The notes under the pieces are model-generated. The model was not told the DNA's origin. It saw only the letters and a program-made list of their open reading frames with translations, and did no database searches. From assembly GCA_018240785.1 (NCBI GenBank), contig JAFEFC010000037.1, forward strand, positions 33,087 to 97,086: a stretch of DNA of 64,000 nt. The letters run 5' to 3'. A program made the translations under genes and the position numbers. The stretch is from Pseudomonadota bacterium (GTDB taxonomy: Bacteria > Pseudomonadota > Gammaproteobacteria > Burkholderiales > Rhodocyclaceae). Below are positions 36,323-45,776 of the stretch, in pieces; the first letter of the stretch is position 1, and the number at the start of each line of letters is the position of its first letter.

Positions 36323-37554
36323 CAGTGCTCCGCACCGAGTAGTCGATCTGCGCCCGCCTCGCCCGCTGCGGGGTGCGCCCCATGCCAGGCGCGCAGCAGC
36401 GAGGCCGCGAACTGGTCGTTCACCCGCTCCCAGTCGAAGTGCTCGGCGCTCGCACGCGCGCGCTCCGCAAGCCGGCGGCGCAGCGCGCCATCGCAGGCGG
36501 CACGGACCGCACGGTCGATGAACGCGGCCTCGTCGCGACCCGGTGCACACAGGCCGTTGTCCATGTCACGTGCCACCTCGGCCGCCGCCGCATAATCGAA
36601 GGCCACCGCGCACAAGCCGCTCGCCATCGCCTCGAGCATCACGTTGCCGAAGGTTTCGGTGAGGCTGGGAAACAGGAACAGGTCGGCGGAGGCGTAATGG
36701 GCTGCAAGATCCTCGCCGATGCGCATGCCGCACAGCTTCGCCTCGGGACATTCCTTCGCCACTGCCTCGCGCATCGGCCCATCGCCGACGATCACCAGTC
36801 GCGCTTCAGCGCACGCGTGGCGTACCGCAGCGTAGGTGCGCAACACCAGCGGCAGGTTCTTCTCCGGCGCCACGCGGCCGACGCTGATCAGCACCACGTC
36901 GTCGGGCGACGCGCCCCACTGCGCGCGCAGCATGTCGCTGCGTCGCGCGGGCGAGAACAGGGTCGTATCGACACCGCGCGACACGACCTCGACGCGCTCG
37001 TAACCCTGGCCCCGCAGCGTGCGCGCCATCTCCGCGGTCGGCACGAAAGTGGCTTCGGTGCGGTTGTGGAAGCGGCGCAGATAGGCCGCCACCGGCTGCC
37101 GCAGCCAGCCCACGCCGTAATGCTCGCTGTAATGGTCGAAATTGGTGTGAAAATCGGACGTCACCGGCAGACGCAGCTTCTTCGCCGCCGAAATCGCCGT
37201 CCAGCCGAGCGGCCCTTCCGTGGCCACATGCACCAGATCTGGCCGCTGCCGGCTCCACGCCCGCACCAGGGCGGCCTTCGCCGGCAGGCCGAAGCGCAGA
37301 CCGTCGTAGCGCGGCAGCTTCATGCCGCGCGACAGCATCTCCTCGTAGTCGCCGCCGCAATGGGCGACCTCGCTGCGCGCCTGCCGGGGGCGGATCAGTT
37401 GCACGCGATGGCCGCGGTGGATGAGCCCATCCACCATGCGCTGCAAGGTCATCGCAACGCCGTTGACCTCGGGTGGATAGGTCTCGGTGACGAGCGCAAT
37501 GCGCAGCCGCGGCTCGAGGCAGAGTTCCTCGGTGATGAAATCGAGCGTTTTCAT
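36322..37554 (-). CDS. Glycosyltransferase family 4
   Basis: 410 residues. GT-B fold: LRIALVTETYPPEVNGVAMTLQRM at the N-terminus (acceptor side) and ISVGRVAPEKNLPLVLR, LVIVGDGP and FLFPSLTETFGNVMLEAMASG on the nucleotide-sugar side, the last with the E-x7-E motif of retaining GT4 enzymes. Relatives include PimB-like and mannosyl/glucosyl-lipid transferases. It is first in a two-gene unit with the LpxH-like phosphatase, suggesting a joint role in glycolipid synthesis. Donor and acceptor are unknown. Confidence 0.87.
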   Translation of the reverse strand: MKTLDFITEELCLEPRLRIALVTETYPPEVNGVAMTLQRMVDGLIHRGHRVQLIRPRQARSEVAHCGGDYEEMLSRGMKLPRYDGLRFGLPAKAALVRAWSRQRPDLVHVATEGPLGWTAISAAKKLRLPVTSDFHTNFDHYSEHYGVGWLRQPVAAYLRRFHNRTEATFVPTAEMARTLRGQGYERVEVVSRGVDTTLFSPARRSDMLRAQWGASPDDVVLISVGRVAPEKNLPLVLRTYAAVRHACAEARLVIVGDGPMREAVAKECPEAKLCGMRIGEDLAAHYASADLFLFPSLTETFGNVMLEAMASGLCAVAFDYAAAAEVARDMDNGLCAPGRDEAAFIDRAVRAACDGALRRRLAERARASAEHFDWERVNDQFAASLLRAWHGAHPAAGEAGADRLLGAEH

Positions 37555-37606
37555 GTCGCCGCAGCTTAGGCGGCGATTGCGACGCTGCCGTTACGCTCCT
37601 GCGTCG

Positions 37607-39241
37607 CTACGATGACAGCGCGGACAGCAGCCGCGCATCACGACCGTAGATGTCCTTGCGGAAATGCACAGCGCCGGATGCGTCCGCATCGGCGGTGTAA
37701 TAGAGCAGCATCACCGTGATGTCGCGATTCACCGGCACCGTGCGCGTCTTGCCGGTGGCGATGGCCGCCTTCAGGGCCTCTGGGCTCCACTGCGTCGGGT
37801 CGTCGAGCAGCAGCACGGCCAGCTCCTGCGGATTCTGCACACGGACGCAGCCCGAGCTGTAAGCGCGCGAGGCACGATTGAACAGCGCCCGTGACGGCGT
37901 ATCGTGCAGGTAGATCGAATAGCGATTGCCGAGCGCAAACTTGATCTGCCCCAGCGAGCCATCCGCCCCGGAGGATTGCACCACCTGGTAGGGGAAGCTG
38001 CCGCCCTGCCCGGCCCAGTCGACGACCGACGCGTCGACCGTGCGCCCGGAGCGATCCACCAGGCGCAATCGATGGGAATCCAGGTAACCCGGGTTGCGCC
38101 GCATGCCGGGAATCACATCCTCGCGCAGGATGGTGGGCGGGACGACCCACTTCGGGTTAAGCACCAGATGCTGCACGCTGTCCAGCAAGGAGGGCGTCTC
38201 GCGCGACGGCCGCCCCACCACCACGCGGGTGGACCACACTGGCTGATTGGCGAGGCGCAGCTCGGCACGAAAACCGGCGACATCCACCAGCAGCAGGTCG
38301 GGATCGATATCGGCCGCGACCCAGCGCCAGCGCTCGAGGTTGGCACGAATCCGCGAGATGCGCTCCGTCACCGGCACGTTCAGCGCTTCCAGCGTCGCCT
38401 TGCCCACCGCCCCATCCGCATCGAGCCCATGGCCTGTCTGGAAACGCTTGACTGCGCTCACCAGCGCGTCGTCGAAGCGATCGCCATTCGCGCCACCGGG
38501 TGTAGCCAGATCGCCGCTGGCGAGCAGGCGCGCGCGCAACGCAGCGACCCGCGGCCCCCGATCGCCCGCACTCAAGCTCGGCCCCGCCGCAATGCGCACC
38601 CAGCCGCCGGCGCGCTCGAGCTCGCGGAAGCGGGCGAGCGCTGCGCGCAGATTGCGGTATGCATCGACCTGCGGCGCCTGTGCGGCGACCGCCGCTGGCA
38701 AGGATTCGCCGTCCAGCACACCCTGCAACTGCGCCGCAAGCGCTCCGGTGTCGGGCAGCGGCGAAAAATTCCACATCGAATGCAGGCTGCGCGGATCGAC
38801 CTTGCCGTAGCGGAGGTGGCGGACCAGCTTCGCCAGCGATCCGGTAAACAACACTTCGCGCGCCGCCACGACGGACGGATCTTCAGCCGGGCGTGCCGGC
38901 GCGCTCGCGCGCAGTTGCGCAATGCCGTAATCGGCCGGCTCCAGGCCGTCCGCCCGGCTCTCCTCGACAGCGGCGATCAGCGCGGACCTGCGCTCCGCGT
39001 CCACCCAGATCGGCGCGAAACCACGCCGCTCGTAGGTCGTGCGTACCACGTCCCACTCCCTCGATGCGGGACGCGCGCTCAGCTCGCGCGCGATCGACTG
39101 CTCGAGCGAAGGGAGGACGACCCCGTTGTCACCTTGCGCCCAGGCTTGCCCCGCCAGGCCCGCCAGCGCCAGCCCGCAGAGCACGATGCGGCGCAGGGCG
39201 TGAAAATTTTTGCGCAAACCGATCGCAACATCGTTTAGCAT
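37607..39241 (-). CDS. L,D-transpeptidase of the YcbB (LdtD) type
   Basis: 544 residues from the ATG at 39241, which has GAAGG just upstream; an ATG at 39283 is possible but would overlap the divergent gene's start. A signal peptide (LCGLALAGLAGQAWA) is followed by a scaffold domain, a peptidoglycan-binding domain around residues 210-300 (GDRGPRVAALRARL...VKRFQTGHGLDADGAVGKATLEALN), and a YkuD domain ending in IYLHDTPSRALF and RAYSSGCVRVQNP with the catalytic His and Cys (about residue 464). It forms 3-3 cross-links in peptidoglycan in the periplasm. E. coli LdtD is 615 residues, slightly longer. Confidence 0.92.
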   Translation of the reverse strand: MLNDVAIGLRKNFHALRRIVLCGLALAGLAGQAWAQGDNGVVLPSLEQSIARELSARPASREWDVVRTTYERRGFAPIWVDAERRSALIAAVEESRADGLEPADYGIAQLRASAPARPAEDPSVVAAREVLFTGSLAKLVRHLRYGKVDPRSLHSMWNFSPLPDTGALAAQLQGVLDGESLPAAVAAQAPQVDAYRNLRAALARFRELERAGGWVRIAAGPSLSAGDRGPRVAALRARLLASGDLATPGGANGDRFDDALVSAVKRFQTGHGLDADGAVGKATLEALNVPVTERISRIRANLERWRWVAADIDPDLLLVDVAGFRAELRLANQPVWSTRVVVGRPSRETPSLLDSVQHLVLNPKWVVPPTILREDVIPGMRRNPGYLDSHRLRLVDRSGRTVDASVVDWAGQGGSFPYQVVQSSGADGSLGQIKFALGNRYSIYLHDTPSRALFNRASRAYSSGCVRVQNPQELAVLLLDDPTQWSPEALKAAIATGKTRTVPVNRDITVMLLYYTADADASGAVHFRKDIYGRDARLLSALSS

Positions 39242-39281
39242 TCGGCCTTCGTCAAGTGCTTGTTCAGACAGCGAGTTTTCC

Positions 39282-39860
39282 ATGCGTCATTCCTCTCCCG
39301 CGAAGAATCTGCGGCGGCTCTTGCTGAAGGGTGTCTTCGCCGCGCCCATCGGCTTGCCCATGATGACGGCGCGCGCCGCGCAGTTGCCCGCGATCGTTGC
39401 CGATGCACGCCAGCTTTCGTTCCGCCACACGCACACGGACGAGCGGCTCGAGGTCGTTTACCACGACGGCCGCAATTACCTTTCCCCCGCCCTGCAGCGC
39501 ATGAACTGGCTGCTGCGCGACTTCCGCACCGGCGAGGCGCAGGCGATGGATCCGCAGTTGTTCGACATCCTGCATGCGCTGAGGATAAACCTTGGCGGCG
39601 GAACCTTCGAGATCATTTCCGCCTATCGGTCACCCGGCACCAACGAAATGCTGCGCAAGACTGGCGGCGGTGGCGTCGCCAAGCGCAGCCTGCACATGGA
39701 CGGCCGCGCCATCGACATCCGCATTCCCGGCGTACCGACACACCGCCTGCGTGATGCCGCCATCGATCTGGGCCTGGGCGGCGTGGGCTACTACCCGGAA
39801 TCCGACTTCGTGCACGTCGACACCGGCGCCGTCCGCACCTGGGGTCCCAACTCGGCCTGA
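39282..39860 (+). CDS. DUF882/peptidase M15-like endopeptidase of the YcbK (MepK) type
   Basis: 192 residues from the ATG at 39282; a TTG at 39210 is an alternative. The N-terminus KNLRRLLLKGVFAAPIGLP looks like a Tat-type signal. The zinc site is readable: RSLHMDGRAIDIRIPG and DFVHVDTG, with ISAYRSPGTNEML before it. E. coli MepK cleaves the 3-3 peptidoglycan cross-links that L,D-transpeptidases make, and its gene lies beside ldtD. Here the two are divergent, with 40 bases between start codons. Confidence 0.9.
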   Translation: MRHSSPAKNLRRLLLKGVFAAPIGLPMMTARAAQLPAIVADARQLSFRHTHTDERLEVVYHDGRNYLSPALQRMNWLLRDFRTGEAQAMDPQLFDILHALRINLGGGTFEIISAYRSPGTNEMLRKTGGGGVAKRSLHMDGRAIDIRIPGVPTHRLRDAAIDLGLGGVGYYPESDFVHVDTGAVRTWGPNSA

Positions 39861-39875
39861 GGTCGGCCGCTACCT

Positions 39876-40244
39876 TCAGCCGAACAGCACCAGCCCCCAC
39901 ACCAGCACCACGTTGCACAGGCTCACCAGCACCGCCGCGCTGCCGATGTCCTTCGCCCGCTTGGCGAGCAGGTGGTTTTCCAGCGAGATGCGGTCGACCG
40001 TGGCTTCGATCGCCGAATTGAGCAGTTCGGCCAGCAGTACCAGCGCCAGGCTGGCGACCAGCACCGCCTTCGCCACTCCGGACTCCCCAAGCCATAGGGC
40101 TGCGGGCACCAGGATCAGCGCCAGCCAGAGTTCCTGGCGAAACGCGTCCTCGTGCCGCCATGCGGCGCGCAGGCCGTCCAGCGAATAGTGCAATGCGTTC
40201 CAGATCCGGCGCAGGCCGGTCTTGCCTTTGTAGGGACTTTCCAT
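39876..40244 (-). CDS. dgkA: Diacylglycerol kinase
   Basis: 122 residues, the usual length, with three membrane helices. The motif ELLNSAIEATVDRIS around residue 72 holds the catalytic and metal-binding glutamates, and the amphipathic N-terminus GLRRIWNALHYSLDGLRAAWRHEDAFRQE is typical. It recycles diacylglycerol released during periplasmic glucan or LPS modification into phosphatidate in the inner membrane. It converges on the MepK-like gene with only 15 bases between stops. Confidence 0.95.
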   Translation of the reverse strand: MESPYKGKTGLRRIWNALHYSLDGLRAAWRHEDAFRQELWLALILVPAALWLGESGVAKAVLVASLALVLLAELLNSAIEATVDRISLENHLLAKRAKDIGSAAVLVSLCNVVLVWGLVLFG

Positions 40245-40443
40245 CGGTCGCCGCCGCCTTGTGCAAATCCGGCGATGATGCCACGCCTGCATGACAGCAT
40301 CGGGTCGCTGGCGTGCTGCCGGCGCAGCGGCGATCGCGCGTGTGCCATAATCGGGCCACCCGCCGACGCTCCCTGCAAGACGCTTGCGCGCACCACGTGC
40401 CAGTTCGCTCCGGGCGAAAGAATCCCGACCTCGCTTTCCTCCC

Positions 40444-42099
40444 ATGACGCAGCCAGGCTCTGACGCATCGCAATCCGGATCCAGTCTCCCGCCGCAGGTC
40501 TCCGACGCCGGCAGCGAGTCCTTGTCGCATGAGGGCGAGCAGCGTACCGAGCCACGCCAGGAAGCGCTCGAATTCATGCTGCGGCGCATGCGCCACCGTG
40601 GTGATTTCCCGGCCCTGTCGTCCTCGGTGGTCGCCATCAACCGCATCACCGCGAGCGAATCGGAGAGCGTGAGCAAGCTCTCCGAGCTGATCCTGCGCGA
40701 CTTCTCACTCACCAACAAGCTGCTGAGAGTCGTCAATTCGGTGCACTACCGCCCGGGTGGCGGAAGCATCAGCACGGTGTCGCGCGCAGTGATCGTCCTC
40801 GGTTTCGACGCGGTACGGAACATCGCCATCACCGTGCTGCTGTTCGAGCACCTGCAGGACAAGGCCAATGCGGCGCAACTGAAGGAGGAATTCCTGCGCG
40901 CCTGCCTGGCCGGCCTGCTGGCGCGCGAGATCGCGGCGCGCATGCGGCTGCGCGAACTGGAGCAGGCCTACATCTGCGCGGTGTTCCACAACCTCGGCCG
41001 GCTGGTGTCGCAATACTACTTTGCCGAGGAAAGCGAGGACATCCGCCGCGTCGCGAGGCAGAGCAGTTGCAGCGAGGATGTGGCGGCGCTGCAGGTGCTT
41101 GGCTTGAGCTTCGAGGATCTCGGCACCGGGCTGGCGCAGGCCTGGGGCTTTCCGCCTGTCATCGTCAGCAGCATGCGCAAGCTCGCCGAAGGGCCGGTGC
41201 GCCGCATCGATACCCAGGAGGGGCGGCTGCGGGCGCTGTCGGCCTGCGCCAACGAACTGTGCGATGCCGTCGCCGGCCTGGCGCCGGCCGAGCGTGACCG
41301 CGAGATCCGCCACATCGCCAGCCGCTTCACCGACGCCGTGCCGATGGCCGAGAACGCCCTGGAAGAAGTGCTCGACACGGCGATCGACGAACTGACCGAC
41401 ATCGCCGGGATCATCCAGATCCATCTACCTGCCACCCGCATCGGGCGGCAGTTGCATCGTTTCCTCAATGCTGCGGAGGCTGCGGCGGCGTCCGCCGGGG
41501 ACGCGCCGGTGCCTGGCCAGCTCGAGGAGCGAGCCCTGCCTGCCGGCGCGATCGCTGACGGTGCTGCGCCCTCCCCGAAGCCGGACCCGCAGTCGGTGCT
41601 GACTGCCGGCATCCAGGACATCACCAACGCGCTGCTCGAGGGGCTGAAACTCAACGACGTGCTGCGCATCATCCTCGAGACCATCTACCGCGCGATGGGC
41701 TTCAAGCATGTGCTGCTGTGCATCCGCGACGCCCGCAACAACACGATGACCGGGCGCTTCGGCTTCGGGCCGGACATCGACATGCTGATCCGCAGCGTGC
41801 GCTTCAGCCTCGCCACGCAGCCGGACAACGTGTTCAACGTCGCCACCGCGAAGGGCGTGGACATCCTGATCAGCGATGTGGACGATCCTCAGATCGCCAG
41901 CCGCATCCCGGCCTGGTATCGCAAGGCGCTGAGCTCGCAGACTTTCGTGCTGTTCCCGCTGACCCTCAAGACCAAGCCGGTGGCACTCATCTACGCCGAC
42001 AAGGACCGCGCCGGCGACATCGTCATCGCCGAAGCCGAACTCGCGCTGCTGCGCACGCTGCGCAACCAGGCCCTGCTGGCGATCAAGCAGGCTGCCTGA
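40444..42099 (+). CDS. HDOD-GAF signalling protein
   Basis: 551 residues from the ATG at 40444; the frame is open further up but that part is not conserved. Residues about 45-255 are an HDOD domain (FPALSSSVVAINRIT, LILRDFSLTNKLLRVVNSVHY, RAVIVLGFDAVRNIAI, YICAVFHNLGRLVSQYYF), a metal-less HD-related output module. Residues about 385-545 are a GAF sensor domain (MGFKHVLLCIRDARNNTMTG, FVLFPLTLKTKPVALIYADK). A Pro/Ala-rich linker joins them. Likely a cytoplasmic regulator of motility or stress behaviour; the ligand is unknown. Confidence 0.9.
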   Translation: MTQPGSDASQSGSSLPPQVSDAGSESLSHEGEQRTEPRQEALEFMLRRMRHRGDFPALSSSVVAINRITASESESVSKLSELILRDFSLTNKLLRVVNSVHYRPGGGSISTVSRAVIVLGFDAVRNIAITVLLFEHLQDKANAAQLKEEFLRACLAGLLAREIAARMRLRELEQAYICAVFHNLGRLVSQYYFAEESEDIRRVARQSSCSEDVAALQVLGLSFEDLGTGLAQAWGFPPVIVSSMRKLAEGPVRRIDTQEGRLRALSACANELCDAVAGLAPAERDREIRHIASRFTDAVPMAENALEEVLDTAIDELTDIAGIIQIHLPATRIGRQLHRFLNAAEAAAASAGDAPVPGQLEERALPAGAIADGAAPSPKPDPQSVLTAGIQDITNALLEGLKLNDVLRIILETIYRAMGFKHVLLCIRDARNNTMTGRFGFGPDIDMLIRSVRFSLATQPDNVFNVATAKGVDILISDVDDPQIASRIPAWYRKALSSQTFVLFPLTLKTKPVALIYADKDRAGDIVIAEAELALLRTLRNQALLAIKQAA

Positions 42100-42113
42100 T
42101 GTCCAGGTGATTT

Positions 42114-43253
42114 CTAGCGCGGGTCCAGCCGCAGGATGCGCCCATCGCTGTCGTCCAGCAGCCACAGCCGCCCGTCGGGCCCCTGACGCACGTCGCGGAT
42201 GCGCATGCCCTGGTCGGCGAGCAGGCGCTCCTCGTGCGTCACCTTGTCGCCGTCCAGCACCAGGCGCACCAGCATGCGGTACTTCAACGCGCCGATGAAG
42301 AGATTGCCCTTCCAGCGCGGAAACACGTCGGCGGTGTAGAAGGCCATGCCCGACGGCGCGATCGACGGCGTCCATTGCTTCAGCGGAGGCTGCACGTCGG
42401 CGCGCTCGGTGCCTTCACCGATCCTGAAGCCGGTGACGTACTCGCGCCCGAAGGTGATCTGCGGCCAGCCGTAGTTGCGCCCGGGGAGCAGGATGTTGAG
42501 CTCGTCGCCGCCCTGCGGCCCATGCTCGTGCGCCCACAGCGCGCCAGTCTGGGGATGCAGCGCCGCGCCCTGCACGTTGCGATGGCCGTAGCTCCAGATC
42601 TCGGGCAAGGCCCCCGCCCGGCCGACGAAAGGATTGTCCGCCGGCACGCTGCCGTCCGGATTGATGCGCACCACCTTGCCCAGGTGGCTGTCGAGATCCT
42701 GCGCACGGTCCCGATGATTGAAGCGCTCGCCCAGCGTCACGAAGAGCGTGCCGTCACGCGCGAACACCAGCCGTGAGCCGAAATGATGGCCGCCGGGCGG
42801 GTCGTCCTTCTGCGCAAAGATCACCCGCAGGTCCTGCAGCCGCAGCGCATCCGCGTCCAGCCGCGCACGCGCGACCGCGGTGCGCGCACCGCCGGCAGTG
42901 GGCTGGGCGAAGCTGAAGTAGATCAGGCGATCGGTCGCGAAGCCCGGGCTCAGCACCACGTCCAGCAAACCGCCCTGGCCGCTGGCATGCACCGCCGGCA
43001 GGCCGGCCAGCGGCGCAGACAACTCCCCGGACGGCGACACGAGGCGCATGCGCCCCGGCCGTTCGGTGACCAGCATGCGGCCATCGGGCAGGAAGGCGAG
43101 CGACCAGGGGTTTTCGAGGCCGCGCGCGACCTCGGTCAGCACGGCGGGGCCGGTCTCGGTCTGCACCTGCACGCCTGCAGCAACACTGGTCCCTGGCACG
43201 AAGCCGGCCGTGCAGAAAGCGAAAAGCAAGGCGCGTGCAGCCAGTCGTTTCAT
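42114..43253 (-). CDS. PQQ-type soluble aldose sugar dehydrogenase (YliI-like)
   Basis: 379 residues with an N-terminal signal peptide (FAFCTAGFVPGTSVAA). The six-bladed propeller is marked by NPWSLAFLPDGRMLVTERPGRM, QGGLLDVVLSPGF, GGHHFGSRLVFARDGTLFVTLGER, IWSYGHRNVQG, HEHGPQGGDELNIL and RIRDVRQGPDGRLWLL, all standard for the GSDH family. It would oxidise aldose sugars in the periplasm with PQQ. No PQQ synthesis genes are in the window. It converges on the HDOD gene with 14 bases between stops. Confidence 0.9.
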   Translation of the reverse strand: MKRLAARALLFAFCTAGFVPGTSVAAGVQVQTETGPAVLTEVARGLENPWSLAFLPDGRMLVTERPGRMRLVSPSGELSAPLAGLPAVHASGQGGLLDVVLSPGFATDRLIYFSFAQPTAGGARTAVARARLDADALRLQDLRVIFAQKDDPPGGHHFGSRLVFARDGTLFVTLGERFNHRDRAQDLDSHLGKVVRINPDGSVPADNPFVGRAGALPEIWSYGHRNVQGAALHPQTGALWAHEHGPQGGDELNILLPGRNYGWPQITFGREYVTGFRIGEGTERADVQPPLKQWTPSIAPSGMAFYTADVFPRWKGNLFIGALKYRMLVRLVLDGDKVTHEERLLADQGMRIRDVRQGPDGRLWLLDDSDGRILRLDPR

Positions 43254-43355
43254 CGATTCACTCCGGAAGGTTCATCCGCCTTCATCGCGTCGAGAAATCC
43301 TGTACGCGCGTCGACGATGCGACAATCTCGCGGATTGCTTTCAATCCCAACACTG

Positions 43356-43706
43356 ATGCCCCACCCGTCGCTGAAGTTCCCCGCTCGCCTCCTCTTCACC
43401 ATCGCCCTGCCGCTCTTCTTCTGGCTCGCGCTGCTCCCCGCGCCCGACATCGTGCAGATCGTGTCGTGGCAGGACAAGATCGAGCATGCGCTGCTGTTTG
43501 CCGCTCTGGCGTTGCTGGGTCGGGCCGGCTGGCCTCACCGCAGCGGCACGCTGGCGCTGGGCCTGCTCGCCTACGGCGCGGCAATGGAAGTCGCCCAGAC
43601 CTTCACACCCACCCGTGTCGGCGACCCGCTGGACTGGGTGGCGGACGCGATCGGCCTGCTGGTGCTGCTGCCAGAGGTGCTGCCGCGCCCACATCGCGAC
43701 GCCTGA
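43356..43706 (+). CDS. VanZ-like membrane protein
   Basis: 116 residues with four hydrophobic segments. The motif DKIEHALLFAALALLG followed by AMEVAQTFTPTRVGDPLDWVADAIG is the VanZ family pattern (D-K-x-x-H and E-x-x-Q-x-F...D-x-x-A-N/D). The role of such proteins is poorly defined; in enterococci VanZ gives low-level teicoplanin resistance. It is divergent from the sugar dehydrogenase gene and 61 bases before rlhA, so it may be co-transcribed with it. Confidence 0.85.
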   Translation: MPHPSLKFPARLLFTIALPLFFWLALLPAPDIVQIVSWQDKIEHALLFAALALLGRAGWPHRSGTLALGLLAYGAAMEVAQTFTPTRVGDPLDWVADAIGLLVLLPEVLPRPHRDA

Positions 43707-43767
43707 AACGGGCGGACGCGGTATCATTGCGCCCTTTCCGATCAAGCGCTTGCGCACGTTTTCGCCG

Positions 43768-45756
43768 ATGAGCACTGCAGCCCCCCGCGACCGCAAGGTC
43801 CTCGAACTCCTCGCCCCCGCCAAGACGGCCGACATCGGCATCGAGGCGATCAACCACGGCGCGGACGCGGTGTACATCGGCGGCCCGTCCTTCGGCGCGC
43901 GCTCGTCGGCGGAGAACACCGTCGCCGACATCGCCCGTCTGGTGACGCACGCGCACCGCTATCACGCCGAGATCTTCGTCGCGCTCAACACCATCCTGCA
44001 CGACGCCGAACTCGAACCGGCGCGCCAGCTCGTGTGGCAGCTCTACGACACCGGCGTCGACGCGCTGATCGTGCAGGACATGGGCCTGCTCGAGCTCGAC
44101 CTGCCGCCGATCCAGTTGCACGCCAGCACCCAGACGGACATCCGCGACGCGAGCAAGGCGCGCTTCCTGCAGGACGTGGGCTTCTCGCAGATCGTGCTCG
44201 CGCGCGAGCTGAGCCTGAAGCAGGTGCAGCAGATCGCTGACGCCACCGACTGCTACCTCGAATACTTCGTGCACGGCGCACTGTGCGTGGCCTACTCGGG
44301 CCAGTGCTACATCAGCCACGCGCATACCGGGCGCAGCGCCAACCGCGGCGAATGCTCGCAGGCCTGCCGCCTGCCCTACGACCTGAAGGACAAGGACGGC
44401 CACACCATCGCCAGCAACCAGCACATGCTGTCGATGAAGGACAACAACCAGAGCGCCAACCTGCGCGCGCTGGCTGCCGCCGGCGTCAGCTCGTTCAAGA
44501 TCGAGGGCCGCTACAAGGACCTCTCCTACGTCAAGAACATCACCGCGCACTACCGCAGCCTGCTCGACGACATCATCGAGCACCCAGAAGCCGACGGCCC
44601 GGTGTACCGCCGCGCTTCCAGCGGGCGCAGCACCTTCCTGTTCACGCCGCAGGCGGACAAGACCTTCAACCGCGGCTACACCGATTACTTCGCCAACGAC
44701 CGCCACCACGGCATCGAGGCCTTCGAGTCGCCCAAGTTCGTCGGCGAGCCGATCGGCCGGGTGACGAAGATCGACACCAAGGGCCGCAAGTTCTTCGACG
44801 TCGAGCGTGCGGCGCCCATCCACAACGCCGACGGCCTCACCTGGTACAACCCGAAGGGCGAACTCACCGGCCTGCGCGTCAACCGGGCCGAGACCAACGG
44901 CGGCGGCGAAGGCATCGATCGCGTCTTCCCGTCCGATCCGCTGCCTGTCGATCTCGTGCCCGGCACGTCGGTGTTCCGCAATCACGACCACGAGTTCGAA
45001 CGCGCGCTGGAGAGGAAATCCGCCGAACGCCGCATCCGCGTCGACGCGCGCTTCTTCGCCACCGCCGACGGCTTTGCGCTGAGCTTCACCGACGAGGACG
45101 GCGTCACCGCCACCGCCAGCATCGCCGCCGCGTTCGAACCGGCGCAGAACGCGGAGCGCGCGCTCGCCACGCTTCGCGAGCACATCGCCAAGCTCGGCAA
45201 CACGATCTTCAGCGCCGGCGACATCGCGCTCGACGTGGCCGAAGCGCCCTTCCTCCCCGCCTCGCAGCTCAACGCGCTGCGCCGCGACGCCGTCGAGCAG
45301 CTCGAAGCCGCCCGCCTGAAGGCTCACATCCGCCCGCCGCACGCCGCCGCGGTCGAACCGCCGGTGCCCTACCCGCAGGACGCCCTGAGCTACCTCGCCA
45401 ACGTCCTCAACGACCGGGCCCGCGCCTTCTACGCGAAGCACGGCGTCAAGCTCATCGACGCCGCCTACGAGGCCAACGAGGAACGCGACGACGTGTCGCT
45501 GATGATCACCAAGCACTGCCTGCGCTACAGCTTCAACCTGTGCCCGAAGGAAGTGAAAGGCATCCGCCCCGACCCGATGCAACTCGTCAACGGCAACGAA
45601 ACCCTGACCCTGCGCTTCGACTGCAAGCGCTGTGAAATGCACGTGGTCGGCGCGATGAAGCCGCATGTGGCAAAGATGCGCGATGCGGTGGTGGCACAGA
45701 AGGTGAGCTTCTTCCCCAGCAGGCCGGGCGTCGACAAGGCGCCCGCGCGCGCCTGA
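43768..45756 (+). CDS. rlhA: 23S rRNA C2501 hydroxylation protein RlhA (peptidase U32 family)
   Basis: 662 residues, the length of E. coli RlhA (YdcP) and longer than TrhP. The match extends along the whole protein: ELLAPAKTADIGIEAINHGADAVYIGGP, LNTILHDAELEPA, ALIVQDMGLLELDLPPIQLHAST, then the cysteine cluster CVAYSGQCYISHAHTGRSANRGECSQAC around residues 170-205 that should hold an iron-sulfur cluster. The C-terminal DUF3656 region ends with MITKHCLRYSFNLCPK and FDCKRCEMHV. It supports prephenate-dependent 5-hydroxycytidine formation in 23S rRNA. The thioredoxin-like gene follows after 20 bases. Confidence 0.95.
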   Translation: MSTAAPRDRKVLELLAPAKTADIGIEAINHGADAVYIGGPSFGARSSAENTVADIARLVTHAHRYHAEIFVALNTILHDAELEPARQLVWQLYDTGVDALIVQDMGLLELDLPPIQLHASTQTDIRDASKARFLQDVGFSQIVLARELSLKQVQQIADATDCYLEYFVHGALCVAYSGQCYISHAHTGRSANRGECSQACRLPYDLKDKDGHTIASNQHMLSMKDNNQSANLRALAAAGVSSFKIEGRYKDLSYVKNITAHYRSLLDDIIEHPEADGPVYRRASSGRSTFLFTPQADKTFNRGYTDYFANDRHHGIEAFESPKFVGEPIGRVTKIDTKGRKFFDVERAAPIHNADGLTWYNPKGELTGLRVNRAETNGGGEGIDRVFPSDPLPVDLVPGTSVFRNHDHEFERALERKSAERRIRVDARFFATADGFALSFTDEDGVTATASIAAAFEPAQNAERALATLREHIAKLGNTIFSAGDIALDVAEAPFLPASQLNALRRDAVEQLEAARLKAHIRPPHAAAVEPPVPYPQDALSYLANVLNDRARAFYAKHGVKLIDAAYEANEERDDVSLMITKHCLRYSFNLCPKEVKGIRPDPMQLVNGNETLTLRFDCKRCEMHVVGAMKPHVAKMRDAVVAQKVSFFPSRPGVDKAPARA

Positions 45757-45776
45757 ACCGACCCGCGCCGCCACGC

